A stretch of DNA of 64,000 bases from Closterium sp. NIES-65 (Eukaryota; Streptophyta; Zygnematophyceae; Desmidiales; Closteriaceae), in NCBI GenBank assembly GCA_948144175.1, contig CANXME010002317.1:1302001-1366000 (forward strand). Reading direction: 5' to 3'. Positions 53,201 through 63,760 of the stretch are shown piece by piece; position 1 is the first letter of the stretch; each line of letters opens with the position of its first letter. A program made the translations under genes and the position numbers. A model generated the notes under the pieces. That model did not search any database, was not told the origin of the DNA, and saw only the letters and a program-made list of their open reading frames with translations.

Positions 53201-55487
53201 TGCTGATCCAGGGGATCAGAACATCAGGGACTTCACCCTTGGTGCGCAAGGGGAAGACCGTGGTGTAGCGCGAGTAGTCGTCAACGACGATCAAGAAGTA
53301 CCTCTCCTGGCTCTGACCACGGACGCGGGCTGGGCCCCACACGTCCATGTGGAGCGTCTGCAAAGGAGCAGTCGTCGGGGGGAACGAGGAGGAGTGAGGG
53401 GCAGCGCGCTGCCGCCCCTCGACACAGGGAAGACAAGGAGGAGCAAGGGAGGGTGGGAGGGGAGGGAGTACCCGAGGAAGACCAGAGACAAGGTACCGGG
53501 CGTGCATGCCCCGAAGGCGCTGCACTGACGGGTGACCAAGTCGGTGGTGCCAGAGGACAGTCTTGTGCGTTAGAGAGCGACACGAGCAGGGGGCAGAGAG
53601 CTGACCTGACGCAGACGCAGACGCAGACGCCGCTACCTGAGGGGACTCAGTGGTCAGTGTGTACAGGTCCGACCCCGGCTGCCGAGTGAAGGTAGCCAGG
53701 TGACGGCCCGTCCGAGCACACGTGCAGTGTGTCACACGCTCGTAGGCAGGGGTGAACTGGTGAACACCCCCATCCTGAAGCGCACAACCCGCCACCAAGT
53801 TCGTAGAGAATGAGGGGAGGTGGAGACCTGACAGTGTGCCCGACGGGACAGCAGGACAAGGAAGGAGGGTGGAGGAGGTCGCAATGACCGGACCCCCAGA
53901 GGGGTCAGCGAGCGAGACAGCGACTGGTCGAGCAAGGGGCTCAAGAGCAGTGCGGTCACGAAAGAAACAGCGCGAAGCGCCTGAGTCTAGAGTGAAGGTG
54001 TGCAGTGCCTCAGTGGACTCAGTAGCACCTGGGGTGGCGGACACACACGCACCTAGAGCAGTAGCCTCACCAGTACCTGGGGCAGCAGACACGCAAGCAC
54101 CTAGGGCGGTAGCCTCACTCGTGCGGATGCCTGGGTCAGGCGGAACACTCAGGTACTGGTCCTCCTCTCCACTAATAGTCAATGCATACATTGCTTTGAG
54201 AATAACATCAAAATCAAGAGCATAGATATCAATATCCTTCTTGAGGAGATCAGCCCACTGAGGGAGCTCAGGAGCGTCAGGAAACTGAGCACGCCAAGCG
54301 TCATCTAGGCGAGAGAAGCAGCGCTGCGAAGTGTGCGCCCTCCCGCACGTCTGTCCCTTGCGGCGACCAGTGCGGATGACGTACGTGCAGCTAAGGCTAC
54401 CCCCCCCACCCCCGTGCTGTAAGTACCACTCACGAAGCTCCTGGGAGGACTGAGGGTGCTGCGCGCTCTGGCCAGTGCCAGAGCCTCCACGACCACCACC
54501 GCCGCCTCCACCACGACCACCACCGCCCCTGCCGCCGCCACGTCCACTGCCGCCACCACCACCGCCCCCACCGCGGCCACCGCCGCCGCCGCTGCCTCCA
54601 CCACCCCCACCGCTGCCACTAGCCCCTCCAGCCCCGCCACCGCCCCCGCCGCTGCCACCACTCCCACCACCACCTCCCCCGCCGTCACCCCCACCGCCCT
54701 TGCCTCCCCTGCCCTTGCCGCTGCGGCGCCCGCTGGGAGCGGACGCAGAGCCGACCTGCTCAGCACCAAGAAGGTCGACAGCAGCAGCAGAGGCGACAGA
54801 GGGGAGGAGGGGGGAGGGGGAACACCCCTCGAAGAAAGGGGTGCGGGGGTCGCCACGAGAGGCACCTACAGCTACAATACTCTTCTCAGCTGCAAGTAGT
54901 TCCTTCTCTAGGGCGGCAATGGTGAGCTCAGTGGGACAGCGAGCTAGGAAGTGGTCCCTGACTGTACGCAGAGTGTCAGGGAGGCGGGTGACTAGGTGGT
55001 AGAGAGTGAGCCAGAGCGGGGGAGGGTTGGATGCAAGAAACTCAGCGGGCATGGCTGCACGGAAGCGGGCATCACTAGTACGGAGGTGAGTGATGAGGTC
55101 AGCGACTGTCTGGAAAGCGGACAGGTCGGGGAACAGGTAGGGAAGGGAGAGACGGCCTAGTGCAGCTGAGGCCGGGGAGGAGTAGCGCGCAACTACAGCA
55201 GTGTACAGGGCCTGCGCAGTCTGATGCTGGCCGAAGTGCTCACGCTCATCGACTGGCAGGGAGTTGCGAATGGCAAAGCGGGCGTGGGCATCGCGAGTCT
55301 GCCACTGCGAGCGAGCAGTAGCGGTAGCAGTAGTAGCAGGAGCAGGGACTGTGCCTAGTGCGTGATCGTACAGCGAGATATCCTCTCTGGCAGTGAGCTG
55401 GAGGAACAGGTGGAGATCATCGAGCCAGGTCTCAAACTTAATCGGGCGGCCCTCAGTATCGAACGAGAGAACTGTAGGGCTAGCCAT
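50271..55487 (-). CDS. Copia D gag-protease-integrase-RT polyprotein (1738 aa)
   Basis: ATG at 55487 (MASPTVLSFDTEGRPIKFET). Gag about 1-260; Gly-rich linker about 262-345; LREWY motif about 355; variant Cys/His knuckle (CTYVIRTG..CGRAHTSQRCF) about 370-405; protease DSGAS near 500; integrase zinc site WHHRLGHPS near 645 and CLPCVEG; catalytic D in HMDVWGP near 712, then DRGGEF and QQNG..ERR; a long repetitive Glu/Gly/Ala/Pro linker about 960-1300 with two more LREWY motifs; RT from GMWIFRVKR (about 1537) with DFSTAFLQG and YVDD near 1682. It ends at 50271 from the one-base deletion; the true protein should run on to 49447. All catalytic residues I looked for are present. Confidence 0.93.
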   Translation of the reverse strand: MASPTVLSFDTEGRPIKFETWLDDLHLFLQLTAREDISLYDHALGTVPAPATTATATARSQWQTRDAHARFAIRNSLPVDEREHFGQHQTAQALYTAVVARYSSPASAALGRLSLPYLFPDLSAFQTVADLITHLRTSDARFRAAMPAEFLASNPPPLWLTLYHLVTRLPDTLRTVRDHFLARCPTELTIAALEKELLAAEKSIVAVGASRGDPRTPFFEGCSPSPLLPSVASAAAVDLLGAEQVGSASAPSGRRSGKGRGGKGGGGDGGGGGGGSGGSGGGGGGAGGASGSGGGGGGSGGGGGRGGGGGGGGSGRGGGRGGGGRGGGGGGGRGGSGTGQSAQHPQSSQELREWYLQHGGGGGSLSCTYVIRTGRRKGQTCGRAHTSQRCFSRLDDAWRAQFPDAPELPQWADLLKKDIDIYALDFDVILKAMYALTISGEEDQYLSVPPDPGIRTSEATALGACVSAAPGTGEATALGACVSATPGATESTEALHTFTLDSGASRCFFRDRTALEPLARPVAVSLADPSGGPVIATSSTLLPCPAVPSGTLSGLHLPSFSTNLVAGCALQDGGVHQFTPAYERVTHCTCARTGRHLATFTRQPGSDLYTLTTESPQVAASASASASGQLSAPCSCRSLTHKTVLWHHRLGHPSVQRLRGMHARYLVSGLPRVLPPLPPSLAPPCLPCVEGRQRAAPHSSSFPPTTAPLQTLHMDVWGPARVRGQSQERYFLIVVDDYSRYTTVFPLRTKGEVPDVLIPWISRARLQLRERFRSEFPVLRLHSDRGGEFSSDLLAAYCAEHGIRQSFTLPASPQQNGVAERRIGLVMEVARTSLVHAAAPHFLWPFAVRYAAHQLNLWPRVSAPETSPTLLWTGEVGDASRFRVWGSRAFVRDTSADKLSSRTAPCVFLGFVPDASGWQFYHPASHRIFPSQDVTFDESVPFYRLFPYRTAPLPPPPLFLAPGAAVVDPLPPQGAAPSGVSQVDPVEPAEVAVDSRPAGCAEPERAEPERAEPERAEPGGAESGGADPGGAEPGGTGFGGTEPGVAESRGTAPGVAEPGGAEPGGVAVDCEAPGGPPSSQQLREWYSRYCSLRRSESRARGTAGVGTRASPPRREPPSSPQLREWYARHISLRSGAAGAGVPGVDAAASTTDPGAGGAAAAGGAAGGAAAAGGAAGGAASTEDPGVGAAVGATDPGAGGAAATGGAAGGTAAAGGAAGGAAGGAADPGAGGAAASGGAAAAAGVSAGSRAAARPRPYFVPLLQQVLGQPPPPCSPLALECPPSVQSQPQLLPASPLPVLAPYTGPTDGLAERREPASRPVSPASRRASPVRAATTGSRVPRERPPAVPGTHRMALRQSTAPQRVALPSPPASSLPALADPESDSLRAASPTVTRLLATVVTDPSFESAAASALVTELVDFAAACRLDYAASLVAESESACPPSVGGECALGTDVLEDRQEEFGCLAAALPHLVSMLVAPEGDPDAPDIPTPRSYAEAMAGPYSSQWQSAMDTEMASWKSTGTYVDDVPPPGANIVSGMWIFRVKRPPGSPPVFKARYVARGFSQREGVDFFQTFSPTPKMTTLRILLHVAAQRDYELHSLDFSTAFLQGSLHEEIWLRRPPGFTGSFPPGTQWSLRRPVYGLRQAPREWHDTLRTTLAALGFAPSTADPSLFLRTDTSLPPFYILVYVDDLVFATADTAALAHVKSELQKRHTCTDLGELTSYLGLRITRDRARRTIP

Positions 55488-55489
55488 AG

Positions 55490-56248
55490 CTGAAGCAGTA
55501 GCAGTGGCAGCAGTAGTAGTAGCAGGAGTAGCAGTAGCAGCAGTGGTAGAAGCAGTAGGGCGGCGCGGCTCGGCTAGGGCGGCGCGGCTCGGCTAGGGCG
55601 GCGCGGCTCGGCTAGGGCGGCGCGGCTCGGTCGGGTCGCGCGGCTCGGTCGGGTCGCGCGGTTCGGCTCGGTCCTAGAGGGGCGAGCGCGAGGCCGGGTA
55701 GGGCGAGGGCGAGGCCGGTTGGGGGGCCGTTCGGGGCTAGCGCGGGGCCGTTCGGGGGCCGTGAGAGGCTAGCGCGGGGCCGACGGGGGCCTTAGGGGGC
55801 TAGCGCGGGGCCGAGGGGGGCCGTGAGAGGCTAGCGCGGGGGCCGCACGGGGCCATTCGGGGCTAGCGCGGGGCCGTTCGGGGGCCGTGAGAGGCTAGCG
55901 TGGGGCCGACGGGGGCCTTAGGGGGCTAGCGCGGGGCTAGCGCGGGGCCGACGGGGGCCTTAGGGGGCTAGCGCGGGGCCTGAGGGGGCCGTGAGAGGCT
56001 AGCTTGGGGCCGATCGGGGGCCGTGAGAGGCTAGCGCGGGGCCACACGGGGCCTTGAGAGGCTAGCGCGGGGCCGTAAGGGGCCTTAAGAGGGCGACGCG
56101 AGGGGCCGTGAGGGGCCTTAAGGGGCGACGCGAGAGGGCCTTAGGGGGCCTTAAGAACGAGGCGCTCGAGGCGCAGGAAAAGGCGGCGCACGAGGGCGCG
56201 GCTAGCGGAAACGGTGGGCCCTATCGTTTCGGTCCTAGGTGAAACCTA
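55490..56248 (-). other. GC-rich leader of Copia D
   Basis: Repeats of gctagcgcggggccg and cggggg-ccttaggg type between primer site and gag ATG. Noncoding by position and by lack of similarity to gag. Confidence 0.75.
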
Positions 56249-56262
56249 GGCTCGTAATACCA
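56249..56262 (-). promoter_or_regulatory. Primer binding site of Copia D
   Basis: The minus strand reads TGGTATTACGAGCC directly after the 5' LTR, a variant of the initiator tRNA-Met complement. Confidence 0.7.
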
Positions 56263-56395
56263 TGTCAGAATGAGAAACGAGAATGGGGTGACTAGCAGGA
56301 ACAACAGTACAAATATGTCAAACCCTAATCTGGTGTACCCCTTATGGTGTGACCCACTACAGCCTAGAACCACACAAACATATAAATGTTTGACA
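56263..56395 (-). repeat. 5' LTR of Copia D (133 bp)
   Basis: Identical by eye to 49083-49215 over the full length, implying a recent insertion. Confidence 0.93.
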
Positions 56396-57285
56396 CCACA
56401 CGCGATGCTGCTGCACGTCTTGCTGTGCGTCGCCACCTGCCTACCTCTGAGCGTGCGCACTTTAGCAAGTACAAGAGTGCTCAGACCTTGTACGACACTG
56501 TAGTTGCACGCTACTCCTCCCCTGCCACTACTGCACTGAGCCGCCTCATACTACCGTACCTCTTCCCTGACCTTGCTGCCTTTCCCACAGTCACTGACCT
56601 CATTACGCAGCTCCTCACTACTTACACTCGCTACCGCGCTGCGCTTCTTACTGAATTCTGCGCCAAGAACCCCCCCCCCCCCATGTACATCACCCTCTAC
56701 TACATAGTCACCCGGCTCCCTGACTCTCTCCGCGTAGTCAGGGACCACTTCCTCTCAGAGTGCCCCACCACTCTCACCGTTGACCTCCTCGAGAAGGCCC
56801 TCCTAGCGGAAGAGAAGAGCATAGTCGCTGTAGGAGCCTCTCGTGGTGACCCTCGCACCCCCGTCTTTGAGGGGTGTTCCCCCTCCCCCCTTTTGCCCTC
56901 TGTTGCCTCTGCTGCTACGGCCGACCTTGTTGGTCTTGAGTCGGTCGGCGCTGCGTCTGCCACGAGCGGGAGACGCCGCACCGGCAAGGGCAAGGGGGGC
57001 AAGGGCGCTGGAGGGGCTGGCGGGGGTGGCGGAGGTGGCGGTGGCGGCAGTGGAGGGGGTGGGGGTGGTGGTGGGAGTGGTGGCGGGGGTGGAGGTGTCG
57101 GTGGCGGCAGTGGAGGCGGAGGCGGAGGCGGCGGTGGCGGTGGGGGCAGAGGTGGCGGAGGTGGCGGCGGAGGAGGAGGCGGCGGCGGAGGAGGCGGAGC
57201 TGGTCGTGGTGGTGCTGCGCAGAGGGTCGGCTCCGGTGGTGGTCAGCGCCAGCACCAGCAGCGCACTCGTGACATCCCCCCCCCC
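56396..57285 (+). pseudogene. Copia C gag, second part
   Basis: From TRDAAARLAVRRHLP through SERAHFSKYKSAQTLYDTVV, LPYLFPDLAAF, LLEKALLAEEKSIVAVGASR and a long Gly linker (about 56990-57240). A C-run at 57276-57285 shifts the frame relative to the following LREWY block, so gag and pol are out of phase. Confidence 0.85.
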
Positions 57286-60200
57286 TCAGCAGCTCCGTGA
57301 GTGGTACGCTGCACGCCAGCGGGGTGGGGGTACTGGTCTGTGCACCTACGTCCTACGCACCGGCAACCGCGCGGGTGAGCAGTGCGGGGGTGCGCACTCC
57401 ACCCAGCGCTGCTTTGGCCGCCTGACGGACGCTTTGCGTCACCAGTTCCCTGAGGCCATTGAGATCCCTCGCTGGGGCGAGCTGTCTAGGGCGGGAGTAG
57501 CTATCTTTGACCTTGACTATGACGCTATTCTTGCTCCCATGTATGCTGTGACTATTAGTGATGAGGGTGACTGTTACCGATGTTTTCCGCCCGACCCGGG
57601 CATTGAGACTGCTGCTCTAGGTACTGGTGAGGCTGCTGCTCTAGGTGCTAGCGAGGCTGTTGCTCTAGGTGCCAGTGCGTCTGCTTCCTCAGGTGCTGGT
57701 GAGTCTGCTCTCTCAGGTACCGCGTCGGCTTCGGCCTCCCACACCTTCACCCTTGAATCGGGGGCTTCTCGCTCCTTCTTTCGAGACCGCACCACACTCA
57801 CGCCGCTTGGTCGGCCAGTTGCAGTCTCTCTGGCAGACCTCTCTGGGGGTCCTGTCCTTGCTCACTTCTCCACTGTCCTCCCGTGTCCGGCGGCCCCCTC
57901 TGGCACCATGTCTGGTCTTTACCTCCCCTCGTTCTCTACGAACTTGGTGAGTGGTGCTGACCTACAAGATGCGGGGGTTCACCAGTTCACTCCTGCGAGT
58001 CAGCGGGTGACCCACTGCACGGACACTCGGACAGGCCAACACCTGGCCACGTTTACACGTCGCCTGGGGTCGAGCCTGTACACACTGACCACTGAGTCTC
58101 CTCCTGTCACTGCGTTTGGTCAAGTAGCTGCGTCGGGTCAGGTAGCTGCGTCGGGTCAGGTGTTTGCTGCAGCGTCCAGGTCTGGTCCTAAGTCTGCCCC
58201 CTGCTCGTGTTGCCTCCTGTCTCACAAGACTCTCCTCTGGCACCACCGCCTTGGTCACCCCTCTCTGCTTCGTCTCCGGGGCATGGCCTCCCGTGTCCTT
58301 GTCTCTGGTCTTCCCCGGTCCCTCCCTCCCCTTCCCCTGGGGCATGCCCCTGCCTGCGTCCCCTGCGTCGAGGGGCGGCAGCGTGCTACCCCTCACTCCT
58401 CCCAGTTTCCTCCGACAGAGGCCCCGCTGCAGACGCTTCACATGGACGTGTGGGGCCCAACCCGCGTCCGTGGACAGGGTCACGAGCGCTACTTCCTGCT
58501 GGTGGTTGACGACTACTCGCGTTACACCACAGTCTTCCCCTTGCGCAGCAAGGGTGATGTCACTGAGGTGTTGATCGTCTGGATCCGCGCAGCTCGTCTC
58601 CAGCTCAGGCAGAGCTTCGGCTCGGACTTTCCTGTTCTGCGACTGCACTCTGATAGAGGCGGAGTGTTCTCCTCTGGCCTTTTGCGAGCCTACTGTTGTG
58701 CACGAAGCATCCGCCAGACCTTCACGCTTTCGGACTCTCCACAGCAAAATGGGATTGCTGAGCGCCGCATTGGCATGGTCATGGACGTTGCCCGTACGTC
58801 CATGATGCATGCGGTTGCCCCCCATTTTCTGTGGCCGTTTGCGGTTCGGTACGCGGCGCATCAGATCAACCTTCACCCCAGGGTCTCCATGCCGGAGACC
58901 TCCTCAGCTTTGCTGTGGACGGGGAAGGTTGGCGATGCGTCTGCGTTTTGTGTCTGGGGATCTCGGGCGTTTGTCCGCAACTTGTCTACGGACAAGCTGT
59001 CCCCTCGTGCTACTCCTTGCGTCTTCCTTGGCTTCCCCCCTAACGCGCCTGGGTGGGTGTTCTACCACCCCACCTCTCGCCGTTTTCTGTCCTCCCAGGA
59101 CGTCACGTTTGACGAGTCGGTCCCCTACTACCGCCTCTTCCCCTACCGGACTCCGTCCCTCCCCCCGCCACCGCTCTTCCTTGTGCCAGGTCCCCCCCCG
59201 GTAGACCCCCTCCCCCCTCAGGGTCCTGCCCCTTCAGGTATGTCCCAGGTAGACACAGTTGAGCGTGTCGAGGATGCTGGTGACTCCGGTGCTACTGAGG
59301 GTGCTGAGCCTGGGGGTGCTGCCTCTGGGGGTGCTGAGCGTGTGGGTGCTCCGCGTGGGGGTGCTGAGCCTGAGGGTGCTACTACAGGGGGTGCTGAGCC
59401 TGGGGGTGCTACGCCTGGGGGTGCTTAGCCTGGGGGTGCTACGACTGGAGGTGCTGAGCCTGGGGGTGCTACGCATGGAGGTGCTGAGCCTGGAGGTGCG
59501 GAGCCTGAGAGAGCGGGGCCTGCTCGTGTCGCGTCTGGCAGTACTGTGCGTGGAGGTTCTCCGGGTGCTTCGTCTCGGCGGGAGCCACTCTCTCCACACG
59601 AGCTGCGCGAGTGGTTTGCCCGGCGCTGGAGGCGTGCTGCTAGAGCTGGAGGTTCTTCAGCTACTGAGGGTGCTGGTGTTGCTAGTCCCGGAGGTGCTCG
59701 TACTGGGAGTACTGGAGCTGCTGGGCCTGCGGGTACGACTGGAGCTGGAGCTGCTGAGGGTGTTGGCGCTGAGGCTACTACTGTCGGTCCTGGAGGCGGT
59801 CCTGCTGGGGGTGCTACTGGTGCTGCTCGAGGTCCTAGAGCTACTGGAGCTGCTGTGGGTGCTGGAGCTGGAGGTGCTGCTGGCACTGGTGCTACCACTG
59901 GGGGTACTGGTGCTGTCCCTGCTGTGTCTAGAGTCGCCGCGCGGCCTCGGCCGTTCTTCGTTCCGCTCCTTCAGCAGGTTCTTGGTCTTCCGCCTTCTAC
60001 TGGTCCTTCTCCTCCCTTAGAGTGTCCACAGCCTGTCTCGTCACAGTTACAATTACAGCCGGCCTCCCCACTGCCTGCTCCTGCTCCTTACACTGGTCCT
60101 ACTTGAGGTCTTGCTGAGCGTCGTGAGCTTGCGTCTCGCCCTGCGTCGCCTGTCCGTGCTGCTCGCACTAGTGGTCGTGGTTCAGGTCAGCGTCCTTCTC

Positions 60201-62206
60201 CTGTCCCTAGCACACACCGGATGTCTCTGCGTCCGTCCACTGCTCCTCTACGTGCCCCTTTGCCTTCTCCTCCTGAGTCATCTCTTACTGCTCTTCCCGA
60301 CCCGGAGTCGGACTCTCTTCGTGCTGCCAGTGCTACCGTCATGCGTCTCCTTGCTACAGTCGTCACTGACCCTTCCTTTCAGTCCACTGCTGCGTCTGCC
60401 CTAGTTGCTGAGCTCGTCGACTTTGCTGCTCGCTGTCGTCTAGACTACGCTGCTAGTCTTGTCGTTGAGTCTGAGTCTGTCTGTCCTCCGTCCGTCGGGG
60501 GTGAGTGTGCCCTTGGCACCGACGTCCTTGAGGACAGGCAGGAGGAGTTCCAGTGTTTGGCTGCTGCTTCACCTCATCTCGTGTCCGTACTGCTTACCCC
60601 TGAGGGAGACCCGGATGCACTTGACATCCCGACTCCGCGCTCTTACGCGGAGGCGATAGAGGGTCCCTACTCCTCTCAGTGGCAGGCAGCTATGGACACA
60701 AAGATGGCTTCCTGGTAGTCCACAGGCACCTACGTTGACGAGGTTCCCCCGCCTGGGGCGAACATTGTCAGTGGCATGTGGATTTTCAAGGTGAAGCGGC
60801 TGCCGTGTTCTCCGCTTGTCTTCAAGGCGCGTTACGTGGCTCGTGGCTTCAGTCAGCGGCAGGGAGTTGACTACTTTCAGACCTTCTCTCCCACCCCGAA
60901 GATGACCACTCTTCGGGTACTGCTGCACATAGCTGCTCACCATGACTACGAGCTGCACTCTCTTGACTTCAGCACTGCTTTCCTTTAGGGCAGCCTGCAC
61001 GAGGAGATCTGGCTGCGTCGCCCACTTGGCTTCACTAGGTCTTTTCCTCGTGGCACCCAGTGGAGTCTCCGGCGGCCAGTCTACGGTCTCCGCCAGGCAC
61101 CGCGTGAGTGGCACGACACACTGAGGACTACACTTGCGGCTCTTGGGTTTGCTCCCTCTACTGCCGACCCGTCGCTGTTTCTGCGCACCGACACTTCTTT
61201 GCCGCCGTTCTACATCCTCGTGTATGTCGACGACTTGGTCTTTGCCACTGCTGACACTGCTGGACTCGCCCACGTGAAGTCCGAGCTGCAGAAGAGACAC
61301 ACGTGCACAGACCTGGGTGAACTGCGCAGCTACCTTGGCTTGCAGATCACCCGGGACAGAGCACGCCACACCATCACCCTGACTCAGTCACACATGGTGC
61401 AGCAGGTCCTTCAGCGCTTTGGCTTCACGTACTCCTCGCCTCAGGCCACTCCTCTGCCTACTCGCCACTCGCTCTCAGCTCTGCCTTCGGATGAGTCCGT
61501 AGAGTCGAGTGGCCCGTACCCAGAGCTTGTTGGCTGCCTCATGTACCTGATGACCTGCACACGACCTGACCTTGCATACCCTCTTAGCATTCTTGCACGC
61601 TATGTTGCTCCTGGGAGACACCGACCAGAGCACATGGCTGTAGCGAAGAGGGTGTTGCACTACTTGTGCAGTACGTCGGGCATGGGGCTTGTGCTTGGAG
61701 GGCAGAGTCTAGGGGTCCTCACTGGGCACGCAGACGCTTCTTGGGCTGATGACCAGGCTACGCAGCGGTCGTCACAGGGTTACACCTTCAGCCTTGGTTC
61801 CGGCTCTATTTCGTGGCGGACTACCCGCTCGTCTTCTGTTCTCGGCTCCAGTTGTGAGGCTGAGATCTAAGCAGGAGCCATGGCTGCACAGGAGCTTCGC
61901 TGGCTCACCTACCTGCTGACTGACCTCGGAGAGCCGCCTCGTTCTCCTCCAGTGCTGTACGTAGACAACAAGGCCATGCTGGCCTTGTGTCGGGAGCAGA
62001 GACTGGAGCACAGAACGAAACACATTGCTCTTTGCTACTTCCTTGCTCGTGAGCTACAGCAGCGTGGTCAGCTGCGCCTTGCGTACGTGGCCTCTGAGGC
62101 CAACACTGCTGATATCTTCACCAAGGCGCTTGCGCCTTGTGATCATCAGTGCTTCTGTACTCAGCTGGGTCTTGTGCCTGCCTTGCTTCACTTGCTCACC
62201 ACTTGA
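57286..62206 (+). pseudogene. Copia C gag end and pol with five internal stops
   Basis: Same frame throughout, with stops at 59426, 60104, 60716, 60986 and 61868; natural end at 62206. Contents: QQLREWYAARQ and the Cys/His segment (57340-57420); protease ESGAS at about 57758 (the catalytic Asp of DSGA has become Glu); integrase zinc site at 58235-58370 and core 58440-58750; Gly/Ala/Pro linker 59220-59930 with another LREWF; RT from about 60770 with YVDD near 61226; RNase H 61700-62100. The protease change alone should inactivate it. Confidence 0.9.
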
Positions 62207-62415
62207 CCTTGTTTGTACTGTTACATGTATATATACACCTGCTCTTGCTTGTCTAGCCTTATATATATATGTGTAATCCTGCATGTGAACTGGCCTTGTG
62301 GCCTTGAACTTGTGCTCGGAATGTGTGGTGACTTTGTGATCCACCCTGAGCTTGCTTTGCTTTGCTTGACTGGTCTTGTGACCCCTTGTTCTCCCCCACT
62401 TTGCCTATGGGGGTG

Positions 62416-62540
62416 TGTCAGATTTATATGACATAGCTGTTGTAGGCTATAGTGGGGTAGCACATATGGGGTACGACTTTCTAGGGTTTGTACTTGTACC
62501 CAAATTTCCCTTAGTCAATTCATTCTCGTTCATTTTCTCA
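62416..62540 (+). repeat. 3' LTR of Copia C (125 bp)
   Basis: TGTCAGATTTATATGACATA ... CATTTTCTCA, preceded by ATGGGGGTG. Pairs with 48045-48166. Confidence 0.9.
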
Positions 62541-63760
62541 AGCGGGAAGGTAATTTCCACGCTAACAGAAATCTACAGGTTCCAGATAAAGAGTAGCCAC
62601 GTAAAGGTAAGTATTGTTAGGCTTTTGAAATGTGGAAATGTCCAACAAACCGGAGTTGTGGAAACGCTTTCCTTTATGAATGACGAGATCTAGGAAGTCT
62701 ACAGAGGTCTCCGAGATCGTCCAGGTGAGCTTGATAGTGGGACGAAGTGAACTGAACGCTGCTAAGAAGTCTTCCAATCCCTCTTTAGTCCCTTCCCAGC
62801 AGATGAATCCGTCATCGATGTAGCGGAGGTGGAGGAGAGGGACATTGTGACCCATGCGCGCTCAAAGTATTTCGTCCAATCGGCTCATGTAAAGGATGGC
62901 GACACACTGCAAACGAGGTTCCCATCGCCGTTCCCTGGATTTGCCGGAAAAGTCTACCATCGAAGTCCACGTAAGAGTTAAACATGACCCACTCCAAAAG
63001 CGCTACGATGACATGTGCATTAGGGAAATGAAGAGGGTCCCGTTCCAGAAAAGAGCGGACTACATCAACACCTTTTCATTGCGGGATTGACGAGTATAAT
63101 GCTTGGACGTCGTAAGTAGCTAGTAAGAGCTTCTTCGGCAAAGGGGTTTTCTCCCGCTGAAGGAGAAGCGAAAGTGAGTCCCTTAGGTATGTAGGTTGTT
63201 GGAGCACCAGTCGATAGAGTGCAGTGTCTAACCAGCGACTGACGTTCGCGGTGACCCATGAATGAGAAGCTGCAATCGGATGTCCAACCGGAATCTTTTT
63301 ATGCACCTTCATGATAACGTAAAAAATGGCCTGTTTCCAGCCTGTCGTCGGAGGGTGCTCAAAATAAGACCACAGGTATCTAGGGAGAAGGGGTCCACGG
63401 CTAGCACGAATGTCCAGGAGTTCAGCAAAAACAGAAGTCCGTGGATCTTCAAAATCTGCTGTGGACGTAAGTATCTCTGTATACGTGCTCTTGTCCAGAA
63501 GGTGGTTAAGGCATTCGCGGATGTAAGCCGTTCAATCCATTAGGGTAATTCCCATATTCTTGTCAGCTTGCTTAATGATGAGGTCGGTGTTAGCAGCGAG
63601 ACTGTTGATGGCCTTAAAGTACCCCCTAGGGAGGTAAGGCCCTTTACGGACTGCAGGTCGAGATAACAGAAGAGTAAGGTCCTTTCTGGTTTCTTCGAAA
63701 ACAGCTTCCAGCTTCTCATCTTCAGTGGGTAACCAAGTAGGATTACTTGTCGAAATCAAA
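62541..63760 (-). pseudogene. Penelope-like element reverse transcriptase, broken by frameshifts and Copia C
   Basis: Read from 63759 leftwards: STSNPTWLPTEDEKLEAVFE, LIIKQADKNMGITLMD; then KVHKKIPVGHPIAASHSWVT and LLLATYDVQALYSSIPQ (63312-63076); then FRQIQGTAMGTSFAV (about 62955-62912); then LLHLRYIDDGFICWEGTKEG and TSVDFLDLVIHKGKRF (62855-62620). These are the conserved RT blocks of Penelope-like elements, with the catalytic pair in YIDD. At least two frameshifts separate the pieces. The coding sequence is cut at 62541 by the Copia C LTR. No GIY-YIG domain is seen in the window. Confidence 0.8.

Larger units (their letters stand above)
49083..56395 (-). mobile_element. Copia LTR retrotransposon D, nearly intact and young
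   Basis: 7313 bp, minus strand, with 133-bp LTRs at 56263-56395 (5') and 49083-49215 (3') that look identical base for base. Primer site next to the 5' LTR, GC-rich leader (about 55490-56248), one long gag-pol frame broken by a single missing base near 50278. TSD CCAAA/CCACA in the gag of Copia C. It is the youngest mobile element visible in the window. Confidence 0.95.
48045..62540 (+). mobile_element. Copia LTR retrotransposon C, with Copia D nested inside
   Basis: 5' LTR 48045-48166, primer site, leader, gag start 48891, then an interruption by Copia D (49083-56395), then the rest of gag, pol to 62206, and 3' LTR 62416-62540. Without D it is about 7.2 kb. The flanking 5-mers AGCTG (48040-48044) and AGCGG (62541-62545) fit a 5-bp target duplication with one change. 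It landed in a Penelope-like element. Five internal stops and one frameshift make it dead. Confidence 0.92.

Noticed and set aside
53836..55002. Plus-strand Pro/Ala/Thr-rich frames inside Copia D
   Set aside because: Antisense of the Gly-rich gag linker of the clear minus-strand polyprotein.
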